DNA of 64,000 bases from assembly GCF_000143535.2 (NCBI RefSeq), contig NC_037315.1, forward strand, positions 2,108,001-2,172,000. Direction: 5' to 3'. The translations under genes and the position numbers were made by a program. The DNA comes from Botrytis cinerea B05.10. Taxonomy: Eukaryota; Ascomycota; Leotiomycetes; Helotiales; Sclerotiniaceae. How positions within the stretch are numbered: position 1 is the stretch's first letter; each line of letters starts with the position of its first letter. Below, piece by piece: positions 24,513-37,757 of this stretch. Under the pieces are notes generated by a model that saw only the letters and a program-made list of their open reading frames with translations, was not told the origin of the DNA and made no database searches.

Positions 24513-26001
24513 TGTCAATTGATCTATTGTATTGGTTTATTGTTTCTAGTATGGACCGAACGCTACTGACCATCAACTCTCATAAATCATGACAATCATA
24601 AAATTCATTAATTAAGTAAAGATCATGACACTTCATTCAAGACATCGCATCTTCCATTCTGTGCTGTGAACATTATTTCGCGGTGCTCAAGGGACAGTTC
24701 GAATTCTGCCACAGATGTGCTCTTATTTGGTTAGCGTGCCAAAAAGCGGTGTAGGTTTAAACTTCTGAGCGAGCTTGGTGCAGCTTGATCTCAAGGAGTT
24801 TGAAGCGGAACGCAAACTTCAGAAAAACAAGCCCAAGATTTAGACATCGTGTAAATGATTTGTTTCGAGAATTTTATTCATCACGAAATCTGTGACGGAC
24901 TTTAGCAAGTCAATTATAGAGGATGACCATACATACCATCACTCACTGGTTTCGTGAGGTTAATGGTCTTGCATGGTTACGATACTAGGTATCAATTGCA
25001 AGTGAATCTACTCGAGAATTCGGGAATTCAAGTGAACGCCATACATTACCTTGCCTTTCCAGCATCGGATCATACATTTTCACGGTGGTTGACGTCTGAG
25101 ATAGTGTGTGACATCCAGCAAAGTTGCTGTGGTTCGATCATGACACAAAGTTTGTTGTTGGTGTCTGCACGATGGGACATGTCATGAATGTGGAACTCGA
25201 CGACAGTAAGCCAAAGTTCGGATAAGAAAGCTAGCCGCGTTTCACGGAAGAGTAGCTTTCACGTCGACATGGAATTTAAAAGCCGTCACTTCAATCGTGT
25301 CTTCTGCTTATGTGGAAGTTTCGGCTACTCGGACGGTATATATTGCATCAAACAACCGATATTGCGTTTGACTTTCATCGAGTCTTCCACTGTTCTCAAA
25401 TCTTCAGCTATGTGAGGTACTCCAATGCAATAGTCTTCGTGTAATAAACAATCAGAAAGGCATGCGAGAAGTACAATCAGTAGTGTCATGTTCGTTCTTG
25501 TTGTGACTACACGAGATCATTCAGCGTACCAGAGAATCGTGTACTTTGCAAGTACTAGCAAATCCGTAGTTTATCACATTGTTTTGAGTTCCTTTGCACA
25601 CCGACATCCTTGGCAGTTGCTTACATACTTTTCCGTTCACTCATCTTAGCTCCAATAGTTCAAGATCTGAGACATCTTCAATTTTCATGCGTCTCCTGCT
25701 TAATAACAAGTATAAACTTTTCTTTTAACATGCTTATTCAGCCTTTGCTATGCAGTTTACGGAGCCTACAGAGCCTTTTCGTACCACTCATTCAAGAGAG
25801 GAGACTATCAATATTGATTGAGCTGAGCTTTGATTGTCCAACCCTAGCCCTAGACCCATGGAGTTCCCAAGTCACTAGTAATGGTTATAAATGCGGATTG
25901 ACAAAGTCATAAATATAAATTTAGGTATGTCCTACCTGTGAAACAGTTCATATATGTTCTTGTCACTCCAATTACCTTGACTTTCCTTTCCCATCCAAAA
26001 G
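24513..26001. other. Divergent intergenic region between TRS130 and the SMP-30-like gene
   Basis: About 1.5 kb without a supported gene; it must hold both promoters. Several 60-100-codon frames occur but none shows a domain or coding bias. Confidence 0.5.
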
Positions 26002-27289
26002 ATGCGCTGTGTTTATCATATTACTGGTCTCTTGACCACAACTTTCTTCTCTCTCGCTAGCACCACGCCTCTAGCAAAATCTTCGGTCGCGTCTCTCCCA
26101 CTTCCTGTCACGGAGCTCCAGTTTCTTGGGGACAAAACTTGGGCTGAAAACATTGCCGTCCGTTCAAATGGCCAAATACTCATCACCCGTCTCGATAAAC
26201 CGATCCTTCAACTCCTTGACCCTGCCAACCAAACAGCTCCTATAACCCTTCATACTTTCAACACAACAACCTTCATCGGACGTATGCATATTGTCTCACA
26301 TCCTATTCCTCAATTTCATGTCTATATTAATGTTCTACTTTATGTGTCCTCTCGATTCTCCTACGAGAGCCTAACCTCCTGTTTCCTCATGAGCGCCTTC
26401 TTAGAAAGGCAAATATTGACTTCACAGCTCTGCAGTTCTAGGTATTACTGAGATCACACCCTTCTCCGATGTCTTTTATGTCGCCCTCCAAACACCCTAC
26501 ACAGCTGTCTTCACAAAGGCTACTAACTATTCCAATGCCATCTACAAAGTGGACTTAAATACCTTCTCTTCCAAAGCTGGTATCTTAACCTCCGCTCCAA
26601 CAGTGTCCCACATAGCCGATGTTCCAGAGTCAGTTTTGTTGAACGGCATGGATACTCTAGATCCAGAACATATCCTCATAAGTGATTCAATCCTCGGTCA
26701 AATCTACAACCTCAATGTCGCAACCTCCTCTTACACCATTCCCCTTAAGCTCTCGTCTATGGCCATTCCACCGAATTCAGAAGCCCATCTCGGAATCAAC
26801 GGTATCCATTACCGCTCCCCATATCTCTATTTCGATAATCTCGGTGCAAGTACATTCAACCGCGTACCCATCGCCCCAATCACTGCCGCACCAATAAGTG
26901 ATAGTGTGTTGTTAGTAAATATAACAGGTCCAGATGATTTCATTATTCGTGAAGATGGTACAGTCTTCCTGTGTGGCAACGATCAAGATACGCTTTTCAT
27001 GTGGAAACAGGGCATGAGTGAGGTTGTAGCTGTAGCTGGTAGCAACACATCCACAGTACTGGCTGGCGTTACGGCGGGCGCATTTGAGAGGGTTGGAGGA
27101 AAGGAAGGGAAGAGATTGTGGTTGACAACTAGCGGTGGTAAGTTCTCTCTACTCTCTTGGAGGTTATGAGAGCTGGAGGATAAACTAATGAATGCTGATA
27201 CATACATATCCATAGCCCAAGCCCAGCCTATAAATGGCACGATAACTACAGGGGCTACAGTATCATATGTTGATACTAATTGCATCTAG
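26002..27289 (+). CDS. Secreted SMP-30/gluconolactonase-like beta-propeller protein
   Basis: Predicted extracellular six-bladed propeller of the fungal SMP-30/lactonase-like family; members are often near secondary-metabolite or sugar genes, but the substrate is unknown. Three exons: 26002-26281, 26436-27137 and 27216-27289 (351 aa). Residues 1-21 form a signal peptide (MRCVYHITGLLTTTFFSLAS). Motifs such as ENIAVRSNGQILITR, LGITEITPFSDVFYV, NGMDTLDPEHILISDS, INGIHYRSPYLYFDN and DDFIIREDGTVFL occur at propeller-blade spacing, with several N-x-T/S glycosylation sites. The first intron (154 nt) is the longest in the window; its acceptor at 26435 was chosen because it restores LLGITEI. The last exon encodes a short tail ending DTNCI. 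The gene stands at the edge of an 8-kb desert with no obvious pathway partner. Confidence 0.85.
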
Positions 27290-28057
27290 AGTGCAATTGC
27301 GGCAGACAAGAACGAGGAGAGCATTTTAATGTTAACGAATTACAGAGGACCAGAGGTTAGGATGGTTTGCGGGGAAAGCTATATTCAGAAGTGTTTATTA
27401 TTCATCTATTGTCTACGAACATTAGCCAATCTCAACGAAACACTGTCAAGAAAATGGCAAAATGAAATCCCCGGGAGTCAAGAGAGTGATAATACTTAAG
27501 GTTCAATTTAAACACGTTGTTGACCAATTAGTGCCTGTTACATTCGCACTGCACCTGATTCAGTTTTGAATGGATAATTATTCTCCGAGATGTCATCCTG
27601 TGATATTAATTCGGGTTAAAGTATTATGCAGTGTTCCTACTGCACAGTACCAACCAGATTGCTCCGATTCTCACTTACAAGCACAAGTCATCATCTAATT
27701 AAAACGCATATCGAATGTGATAGATGCCTATGCTATTATCTTCCTGCATTTTTAGTCCAGAAAAGCACTTATTCAACGAATCGCGCCAAACACCATTTAT
27801 CCTCCTCCCCATTTCAACCCCACCCCCTCTTCTCCCGCCCTAATCCCACCCACCACCCACCTGATCTCAATTTATTTCGCCATCCCACCATCCCACCATC
27901 CTCTTCATATCCGAACAATCCTCCCACAAACCCAATCTTCGTCCCATACTAGTTTATCCATCTTGTCAGAAAGCACAGGGCAAAACCTAGCAACAACCGC
28001 TCTTCTATTGAAGTAACTAATTCTCACTCGATTAGCCTACACCACACACTTTCCACC

Positions 28058-28153
28058 ATGGCATCCATGTATAAAGATGCCGTGATAGTCCACACGTCGC
28101 CTTATCAGCCGCCTCCTTCGCCACGCCACATGCGCAATTTATCGATTTCCTAA
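28058..28153 (+). CDS. Small ORF, 31 aa, in the gene desert
   Basis: Reads MASMYKDAVIVHTSPYQPPP and then SPRHMRNLSIS before TAA. The start lies in the context TTCCACCATGG, close to an ideal start context, after a C/A-rich leader-like stretch. The peptide has a Pro-rich SPYQPPPSPR core that looks designed rather than random. The frame stays open for a further 34 codons after the TAA. It could be a true micro-protein, an upstream ORF, or the 5' remnant of a decayed gene. No splice donor that would join it to a downstream exon is evident. Confidence 0.3.
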   Translation: MASMYKDAVIVHTSPYQPPPSPRHMRNLSIS

Positions 28154-31100
28154 GGACTAGTTCATGCTTTAGGATCGGTTACCAAGCATAGCATTGTTGC
28201 TAAGCGCAGCTTGGTATCTTACCCCGTAGCTAATGAATCTATGATTCAGCTGTTGTGATTAGTTTATGTATGCATGTGTGTCCTTAAATCTGCATCTTTA
28301 TTGCCAATTTCTATCCGTTAGTGGTTTGGTAACTTAAAGTCTAACTCGGATTCTGTTAAGACTTCATCCCACTCACTACACACATCGACAGATGGCTTCC
28401 ACTCAGCTTTTAATTTCAACAAAATGCACTACTCTCCATGCAAGCAAACACCAATCATTGGGCATTGTAAAAATCAAAGATTCGCAGGTGAGTGAGATTT
28501 GGGCAGCAAGCTAATTTCTAGTCTCTACCCCTAGTTGCCCTAGTAAAGTAACATCAAATACCCATACACATGTCTGATTGGTTGAATTAAAACAAATCCC
28601 CCCCAATATCCACAGCTCGCTCCCAAAAGGGAGAACGGAGTTAGTTGACTTTCTTTCCCCATTAAAAATCTTGAGTTGTGAGCTCGTGAGATATAAGTAT
28701 AGTAAGATTACCCGAATCTGCCCTACAAAGATGTGAAATAATGTATGAAGATGTTTTCCCGAGGTGCTTTCCCATGTTGAATTAGATTTCGATACTGAAC
28801 ATCGTATCTTTAGTGTATTGATTGGACTGTAGCCATCGGTTCGGGGGTTCGGTTTACGGGTTCTAGAGACTAACAGAGCACTAAAGAAAGCAAATGAAGG
28901 TCATGGGGTATCAATAGAGGAGGAACACTAGGACTACGGATTTACACTCCCTCCATATTCATTGAACCTACCATCCTCCAACAGTCAATCTCCTTACATG
29001 ATGTCCTCAACTTATTAACTTAAGAGCATTAATTCCCTCCCATCCTACCCCCAAGTTCTAACACATTCCGACACCGCCGAATCAATTCCACCAAAAAAGC
29101 GCCCCCCTCCCCCCCTTACGAATCCCACCACCTTCTCACCCCAAACTGCGCCGCTAACCATGTTGCCGAGGAACCTTCTTCATTCACTTCACTAATGGCA
29201 CGTATGTTTTAGCACATTTCAAGGTACGGCCTAGTTTCCGTCTTCCGTTTTTTTTCCGCCAGTCGGTCCAAACTAATTATGGTTAATGGTGCTGAACGAA
29301 TCGTGCTATATCGTACTAATTACAAGAGTCATTGAAGAAAAGAGCCCTATATTCATTTCTTAGACATAGCGTTATGCAAGAGGAAGGATCGTAGAAGTTT
29401 GGAAGGCAAGCACGTTCAATAATAGGAATTGCATACCGAATCCGACATGTACTGCATCTGATTGCCCTGATATCAATTTCAGGCATTAGAACACCACAAT
29501 TTTTCTTGGTTTTTTTAGTTCAAATTCGACCAATCAGACAGCTTCTCAAGCCTTTGTTTCTTGCACATTCCATCGTGTGGCAAGTTTATTTATCAAATCC
29601 TCAAGTTTGATATAGAGATGTTCATCAAATCACCAAAATGCAATAACTAATTGATCATCTCAAACCTCCTACTCATCCTCGACAATCCGACACCAAAAAT
29701 TCAGGGTCCTTCCGCCACCTACGCTGAACGTTACATAACAAATATAGCCAAATCGTCATTTCCACGTGGTATGCCTGTTCAGTCTTCTAAATATTCATGC
29801 TGTACCACATAGCCGCCTTGCGCACCTGCGTGAGAACTGTGTGATTGCGCTGCCGTTCCTTAACTTATTCAAGTGCGTACAAGCAAATGAAGTAATAATT
29901 CCATCTGATCAAATCTCCTTTGTATGAAAGGTAACAATAGGCTGTCAATACCGATATTGGGCAAATCAATTTTCAGCCTCAAAAGTTGGACGGAAAGAAG
30001 AGGTCGTGTGAACAAACAAAGCTCTCAGCCCCTTCATCCACATTCGCTAATCCGCTTACGATTTTGAGTGTTTGGGAAGCGACGATTAGGAGAATAGCGA
30101 ATAATGCAGTCAGATGGTTATCAAGAATCTCACAAAGAGTAGAAGGATAGATACCAGTGGGGAACTTTCACGACACTCTGACTACACATTCTTGAATCTT
30201 GAATGTCCCCTCCATTGACCCATGACCTCCGACCATGTGTGTATCCGGGGAATACTGTGCATCAAATCCGACGTACGGCTTATGCTATTTTCCACTCACG
30301 AAGATAAAGCAGAGAAAGTGCCGCTCTGCACAGATGATAGCAAGGAGCTGATCTTTCTTATGGTTCAACAGTTACAAAGATTTTCAGCAAATGATTTTCC
30401 AAGCTCTCGCACCTCACCGCTATGTTGATTATTGTTTATTCTCTTGTTGATCCATCCCGTGGTGCTCACTTTGACGGTTTGGTGGTTTGTGCTTTTTTGC
30501 TACTTCAAGGATCAATCGCAGTTCACAGTCCGTATTTTAGTGAAAGTAAAATCATGAAATCTTGGGACAATAATATAGGGAGTACATATGACCGACAATT
30601 GTCGGACCACCCACTCCGAAAAATGGCCGATGCTGTGGTTCGCCTAAGCCTCTCACAATCTCATTCGTGAATCATAATAAATGGACATTCTGGGATATTC
30701 TGGTTTGTGCAAGAGGCGATTTCGCTGACGGATCTCCTCGATGCGGCTGAATCTCCTCGGGTTTGACAATCCAAATGATGAATCACAAGGCTGTGCTGGC
30801 GATACGAAATTGTAGGCCTTGAACCACGAGAGAACGCGACGACTATGTTGTGGCAATACTCGTACGTGATCTTGTCACTAAGTCAAGAATCAAGATGCCT
30901 CACTACAATAAGCTTTTACTTGTTAACTTGTAACCCTGATCCTGTAGGCCAAGGCACCAAAGGCAGAGAAAAAAGATCAACATGTTCAACATCATCATCG
31001 CTGCACCACTGCTGTCATCATACTCATAATAGCCTTAATAGGATGGTATAAGGTTTATCACTACTTTATACTGTCTTGAAAGGATAGTAGAGCCAGGGGT

Positions 31101-33551
31101 TGTTTTCAGGGTCCTCTGCATTTAGTAATTTGTTTGAAATCGTCGAGAATATTTTGCAGGGAATTATTTCCATGGGATCGACAACGTGAGAAAGACGGAA
31201 CATCATGGGAACACAGAATTTGTTTGATGAGCAGTGAGCTTGGATAGCGTGTGTTCCGAGGTTTGGAATAATGTTCGAGGAGGGGTTAACAACTGACAGC
31301 GAACCCGAGTCAACTTGTCATATGTTAGGAATTGAAATCTGCATGGCTCTCCTTGAGTGTTGAACTTTTGACGCTTTGAAGAGACGATCTGATTAGAATT
31401 TGATATGAAACCTGAACAGAAGGATTGAAGCGCTTCTTTCTACTCCCGAGGAGTCATAAACGCTCGGCATCGGAAACAGTTTCATGATTTGTATTCTTAG
31501 TTTGCTGATCTGATCTTCCAACGTCTTAATGTGCTGCTGTAAATGGAAATTATGATGAGCGGGGAAAATCTCACGATACTTGTGGCTCGCAAGCAGCTTT
31601 TTCGAAGGATACGTAGGGATTCTTATATCGGTACGTACGGCACCTACCAGTCATGTCGTTGGACCCGTACCAATTCAAAATCCCGGCGCTTCAAGAGATT
31701 AGCGGTCCCGTCTACCTTATTTGTATACCTCCTCTATTACTCGCTACATCTATAAGGGGCAAAAAAGGCAGTCGATCTTCTTGAGTTGAGTGCTTCGATC
31801 AAGAAATGCTTGAACACCTTTGATGTTTCGATGCTTAATGCTTGTGGGAGTTAAGTGGCTTTGATTGATCCCGTGCGTAATTACATCATGACGACGTGGG
31901 TCCTCTTTTGCAAGTTCTGTGTTTCTAAGTTTCTTGACCTACCGTTGAAAAAGTGTATTGTTGTATTGAAACCTTTTTGGGCAGATTTGAGATTTTTAGT
32001 TCAGGGGTACTCGTACACAAACACATTTTCGTACAATTATGTATAGGATCCCATAGAAAAGAGAGGAGAATCGAAAGCAGGAGAAGGGGTCAAGGATTTA
32101 AATCTGCTGGAAATGCTAGGTATGTTAGATGACGGACAGCAGTTTTAAGTGTGAAATGGCCATGATGTTCAAGATAGCCTCAGAATGAATAGGATCGTCT
32201 TGCAAGTTATAAGCCGAGTAGGATTGTGGTGTGATTTGTATTGGTAGATCTTGAAGAGGCTATTATCAATAAATACGTTCTTGCAAGATGCAATGTTGAT
32301 TTGGTAAAACTACTCCGATGTCAGTTTGAAGCTGCTCGACCATTCATAAATAGTTATGCCTACCGACTAAAATAATCAATTTGACTAGGTCCTCCCTCAG
32401 TGACGCCCGCATACGAAGAACAAGTAAGGAAGAACTGAAAAATATCATCCAAAATGTCGACAGCTAACTTCACTTGACCTAAGTGCATATAAACGTTGTC
32501 AGGCTCTCCATAAATCCATAATTCCTTTACGAAGCTCTTCTTGTTTTGTTCTCTGCATTGGGTCTCGCAACATCCTACTCTATCCGATCTCTCCATCTCT
32601 CCATCTCTCCGTATGTGCGTGCAGCGTGAGTCTCATTGATTCATCGTAATGCTGGTGACATGATGCACGGCGTTTCCATCGTATTTCTTCCTGGCCTTGC
32701 GATTGTGTACTAGCACATCCAATATAACACTGGGAAATGCTCCCTTCTCCTTCCCAGCAGCTTGACAAAGTCAGAGTCTGACAGTGACACACAGTTGACC
32801 ACGCGTGAACACTGAACTCTTGACTAATAAATCGTCGAACTCACCGAGACGAGCGAGCAAATTACAATCAAGTACCGAAGTACTCTTCACCTGTGCATGC
32901 TCAGAGTCCACTGAAAAGGAAACAGGACACCCACAATAAAATCCAACCCATGAAGGGATAACCCAATTTAACCTGACCCCCACTCAACTCTTTTGGGAAG
33001 ACACTCAAAATTTGCATCGACAAAGAGATTTTTTGAGCCCTTTCATCCATGAATCCTTAACCCGACTATCTGGATATCACAATTAAGGAAGCCCTTTGAC
33101 TCTTGCATACAGGAAGCGGACGACGGCGTTACGGCACGTTGCATCTACCTAGGAACGTCTAAACGATCCTTCCATTGCATTTTCCTCTTTGCTTTGCATG
33201 ATGGGGTGGATACTCAGACATGTACGCTATTTTATATTCAAGTGTGATCATTGGTGACACTCCGTAGGTGGAAATGCTGTTCCTTGAGTAACACGCACGT
33301 TTTGAACACATCAACACTTCCCTCAATACACTTCATTCCCATCGCTGTAGTTTCAAATTACTTTCATATAATGGAAATGCTGTAGTGTCACTCACAACCG
33401 CTAACCATGATGATTTAATAATCCGATCAATAATCACCTACCGATGGTGCCGTATTGTGCTACGTCTCTCTACTCCACCTAAAATTTGCTCCTTTTGATT
33501 AAACAATAGATAGGGTTTCTAAGTCACAACCAACGATTCGGAGTTCCCTTC

Positions 33552-33605
33552 AACACGCACACGCACACACATGCACACGCGCGCACTCTCACTCTCCCTC
33601 TCTCT
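33552..33605. repeat. CA/CG dinucleotide and CTCTC tract
   Basis: Alternating ACACGCACACGC sequence passes into CTCTCACTCTCC. Such alternating purine-pyrimidine stretches are simple repeats and may adopt Z-DNA; no gene is attached. Confidence 0.75.
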
Positions 33606-35157
33606 TTTCAAAAAGTAAGGTTCTGACCGTTGTGTTAAGAGGTCCGGGATCATTCTCGGTCAGGGGTGGATCAAGCATAATTTGTTGTGGCATAATTGGC
33701 ACTTCGGAATCTACCAGAAAAGTATAGCGTCACATAATCACAGGTGTTAAGATCTGCAGCGACGTATCCTAGTGCTTGACGGCTTTATCAGGGTCCACTA
33801 CAACTTGCAAAAAGAGAGCATGGGAGCCAAGCTAGGGAGAGACACCGGGCATGGTAGGTTGAAAAAAGCTGGGAGGGGAGAAAAGTAGAGGGACGCTGCT
33901 GCCCGCCGCCCCCTCGGTTTAAGTACTTTTTTACTTCTTTCTATTGAATGTGTGAATCTGTCAGGAAGACGAATGAATAAAGTGTATTAGATGAATAGAC
34001 ACATGTACATATAGTGTATATGCCATCAACACTCTCCCTACTCACTACTAAATGTCCCATCTCCAGCAGAGTTCGCTGAAAAAGAGAATCTAATTCATCA
34101 TTGAAGGAACTGTAACTCGAAGGATGATTAAGAATGTGAATCTTTGCTGTGCCATCTATCTATTTTCTCAATATGGAAAGTGTAAGGATATACTTGAGTA
34201 CGTACTGTGCGGGAGTAATAAGAATTGTGAGAGTGATATGACTGGGGATCCGTTACTCGACGCTGCCCCTTCATTACGACCTCACTTGAATTAGCTTTGT
34301 GCATGCTACACAAGGACGTCTAACCTTTGCATTGTTTAGGATCTATATCTCTTCTGCTGATTCAAGTTGTTCCATCATGTAGTAGCAGCAAGTAGTTTCA
34401 AGTACCGGTACATGTTCTAATATCGACGACACACCTCCTATGTGAAACGAAGAAGAGATCATCTAGATACCCAAAAACCTCATCACGCACCGTTTGATAT
34501 ACATCTACTTCCATGACTTGTTCAAGCATCCATACCTACGTGAACCCATCCTCTCAGGCTGCCCGTCGAAATAGTCCATGTTATGCCATCCAACCACATC
34601 TCGACTTGAATAGATGAAAGTTGTTCATTTCCGGATCGATACACCTCCTCTCGAAGTTGTATCCCCTTTAGTCTTAGCCCTTCCGCATTTATCCTGTCCT
34701 CGTCGTCCTTTTATATTTATTTCCCTGAACCAAGTTAGTGACAGTCAAAGGATACCGATACTCTATTACTACACTGGGCTGGCAAATCTTTTGGTGTCAC
34801 GGCGGATTTTTTGAATGGATACACTACACAACACTAAAAGTAACCCCAATATACTCGAACCTTCCCAACCATAACCTACCACACATTACACCACACACCT
34901 TTTCCCACTGTTTTCCACCAAAAAATCTCTCTTTCGGAAAGAAAAAAAAGAGGGAGAAAGAGAAGAAAGATTCCTTTTGACCAAACATTAAAAAGAAGAA
35001 GAGATTCGATGCAAATTATTTTTGCTCGTAGCTCTTCTGAGCTTTCATCCTAAAAGAAAAGAAGAAGACGGAAAAAACAATCCAACTCCTATCAAAAAGT
35101 TTCAATTTTATTCGATTTCTCTTCTACAGCAAAAGATACCCCATTATTATATTTTTG

Positions 35158-35250
35158 TACTACTACTACTGCTACTACTACTGCTCCTGCTCCTGCTACT
35201 GCTGCTCCTGCTACCACCACCACCACCACTACTACTACCACCATCACCAT
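35158..35250. repeat. Trinucleotide array (TAC/TGC/CCA) upstream of the SCOC gene
   Basis: More than 90 nt of imperfect TAC, TGC, TCC and CCA triplets end about 220 nt before the SCOC start codon. It gives spurious Leu-rich and Val-rich frames. It probably lies in the promoter or leader of that gene, and its length may vary between strains. Confidence 0.85.
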
Positions 35251-35468
35251 CTCTTCGAATCCAATCACGAACATTCACTCCAAGCCACTGCCCATCGCTT
35301 TCTCTTTGGCAACGCCATCCCATCACCATACAACACCGCCTCAGGTCTGCCTGTAAGACATCCATCTTGGTTTAAGAAGTTGTTGGCAAGAAACCTTATA
35401 TCCTGCTCAAAGCTGTACATCTCAGCCTAGTCGAGCAACCAGCTCACACCTCACGACTCCCTTTAATC

Positions 35469-36095
35469 ATGGCTTCACCAACTGAAGCAACGGTTCCCGC
35501 CATCCCGCCAACCTCCTCCTTGGAACCCAGCACCGCCAATCCATCACTGGCCGACTCTCCATTAACAAACGATTCATCGAGCACCTCTTCATCAGATGCA
35601 AATGGAGGAAGCACGCCAGCAAACACGTCTGCTAGTCGTACACCATCAATCAAGAGGCCAAAGCTTGGTACTAGAAAGTCTAGCGGTACTATAATAGTAC
35701 CGCGCGAACATCCGCGCGTGGAATTAAAAGAAGGGGACGAGGTCTTCGACGAGGATGATGCAAGAGCCATGAGTCCAAGGAGGAACAGTGAGGATTTGGA
35801 GAAGATGAGTCAAGATGCCAGAGCGCAACTCAACGAGTATGTTATCCTCCCTACTATCCCATGACACCTAATCACAGTCGATACGCAACATCAAACAATA
35901 CTAACTCGGTACTTCCCATAAAGACACGCGAAACTCCTTCAACAATCTCTCCTCGAAATATTCAATCGAATCGAAGCTGTCAAGGAGGAGCACGATAAAC
36001 TCGATAACAACAACAAATTCTTGCAGAAGTACATCGGAGACTTAATGTCCACGTCTAAGATTACATCTACTGGTGCTGGAGGCCGAAAGAAATAG
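35469..36095 (+). CDS. Short coiled-coil (SCOC) family protein
   Basis: Fungal member of the short coiled-coil protein family (DUF2205), whose animal relatives act at the Golgi and in autophagy regulation. Two exons, 35469-35836 and 35924-36095 (179 aa). The 87-nt intron has donor GTATGT, branch CTAAC and acceptor AAAG. Residues 1-75 are Ser/Thr/Pro-rich and probably disordered. An acidic/basic linker follows (SGTIIVPREHPRVELKEGDE). The conserved coiled coil at about 105-165 spans the exon junction and is recognised by HAKLLQQSLLEIFNRIEAV and NNKFLQKYIGDLM. The C-terminus is short and basic (GAGGRKK). Reading through the intron would lose the entire diagnostic half. The role in fungi is inferred from the family only. 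Confidence 0.87.
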
Positions 36096-37419
36096 CCACT
36101 AGCCGTGGAAACCAAGGAAGTAGAGGAGGTATGTCGAAAACGGAAGGCATCGCGGCATCAAGGCTGGTCAGGTCGAAAAAAGAACAAACATACCAAAGAG
36201 GACCGAGAGGTATGACATGATGCGCGGGACCAGGAAAAAGGCGAACCACATATTGATACCCCTCAAATACATACGATCACACACATCCCGCTTTCATTAA
36301 CGACTCATGATTTTTCTCGATAGTGATCATTGCAAAGAGCTTGCAAAGAGATCACAAGAAAGATCACCACTTCCACCATACTACTTTACGACATCATCCT
36401 CTTATTTCCTGGTCTCCACACAAATTTATAAGTCTCATCTTAAATAACACAGCTGGCTGTACATCAACACCGGCATCAAATATCTGCTGCAACGACGACG
36501 ATCAAGCGACTCAGAAGGGGACGAAGATGAGGAGGCATTATAACGGCGTACTTTTCGGCTTGGGTTTTCTGGTTCAATCTAATTCATCGAACATTCTGGG
36601 AGCTTTATCTCAGAACCCCCTTTTTTGATTACTCGGTTTGGGCACTTGCTTTCGTTTTGGCAATGGGGGGTAGGCTCCATCATGGCATTATTGGCATGGC
36701 TTGGCATTTGTGATTTTTCTTTTTGGCTTCTATGATGACATTGCATTTGGAACTGGCTCTGGCATCACTTTCATCATTTATCATCAGCGACAGGCGTTTA
36801 ATTTCTTTTTTGAATTCAAATTCTTTCGTTCCTCATTTGGTATCCTCAATTCGACGAACACATACAAATCACGCATACTTTTTACGGGAAAGCAAAATCC
36901 GCAATGCTTGTCTCTGGTTCAGTGGGTCAAGTCGCTGTATAGCACGATACCACACCATGCCCTCGGAGTAAACGTTAGACTGGAATGTATAGGATGGAAC
37001 GATTGAAACTCGGGGGGTGGCGAAGGAGACAAAAGAAACAGAACTGGTTTGAAGAACAGTCATATTGTTATTCATGAGTGACCAGTGGGGATAGGGGGTG
37101 CAATCATGTTTTGGGGAGTAAATGGAATGGATGGGGGTTGGGAAAGGGTCTCGGAAGGTGGTTGCTGGAGGAGGAGCAGAGAGGGAAGAGAAAGTGTGTA
37201 TTATAGATGCGGTACAATACAACACAACAATACAAATTTATGGTTTAATGCAACTGGGCTGTAGAATACAAGGTGTGATGTTTGGGTCTGACTTCGATGG
37301 GAGATGAGTATGACACCGGATTGCGTTGTTTCTGAAATGAGTAGAGAATGATGTATGATAATGAGATAGCTATCATCTGAATGCGTACCAGATGAAGATG
37401 CCCCTTCGTGACATGAACC

Positions 37420-37502
37420 CATCACCCACCACCCATCACCCACCACTCACCACTCACCACTCACCACCCAACAAGATATCCGCACGCACGCACGCACGCC
37501 CG
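37420..37502. repeat. CACCCAC/CACTCAC and GCAC arrays
   Basis: Tandem heptamers of the type ATCACCC and ACTCACC run into ACAAGATATC and then a GCACGCAC tetranucleotide array. Simple-sequence DNA in an intergenic region. Confidence 0.8.
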
Positions 37503-37710
37503 TCCGACTAGATCTGCTTTCTTTTCGCCAGCGAGATAAGCCAACTTGCCACGAAGGGAAATGAATGTCTTCAAATCTCATGTACACATACAAGCACGAC
37601 ACCTCATTCGGATTTCCTCATTTTCGACCAAAGTTAGAAGAGATTAGACAAGTTGTCCTAGAACGGGTAAGATGTAGCTGTCTGTCTATGAATGCTCACT
37701 TGTTGATATC

Positions 37711-37757
37711 ACACACGCACAGACGCACACATGCACACACGCACACGCACACGCACA
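37711..37757. repeat. CA-rich dinucleotide repeat
   Basis: Alternating CACACGCACAGACGCACACATGCAC sequence, directly followed by an AT-rich TATATATAAATATA stretch. Confidence 0.8.

Larger units (their letters stand above)
27290..35468. other. 8.2-kb gene desert
   Basis: No long frame, no recognisable domain and no exon chain was found on either strand. The sequence is moderately AT-rich and mostly unique, with scattered pyrimidine tracts (27800-27900, 29090-29115), a CA/GC-rich dinucleotide array (about 33552-33605) and a trinucleotide array near 35158-35250. One short frame with good start context (28058-28153) is listed separately. The last few hundred bases must hold the SCOC promoter and leader. 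Long non-coding RNA or degenerate mobile-element DNA cannot be excluded by reading alone. Confidence 0.6.

Noticed and set aside
35022..35375. Poly-Leu frame
   Set aside because: It is produced by the trinucleotide array; neighbouring frames give poly-Tyr, poly-His and poly-Val equally well.
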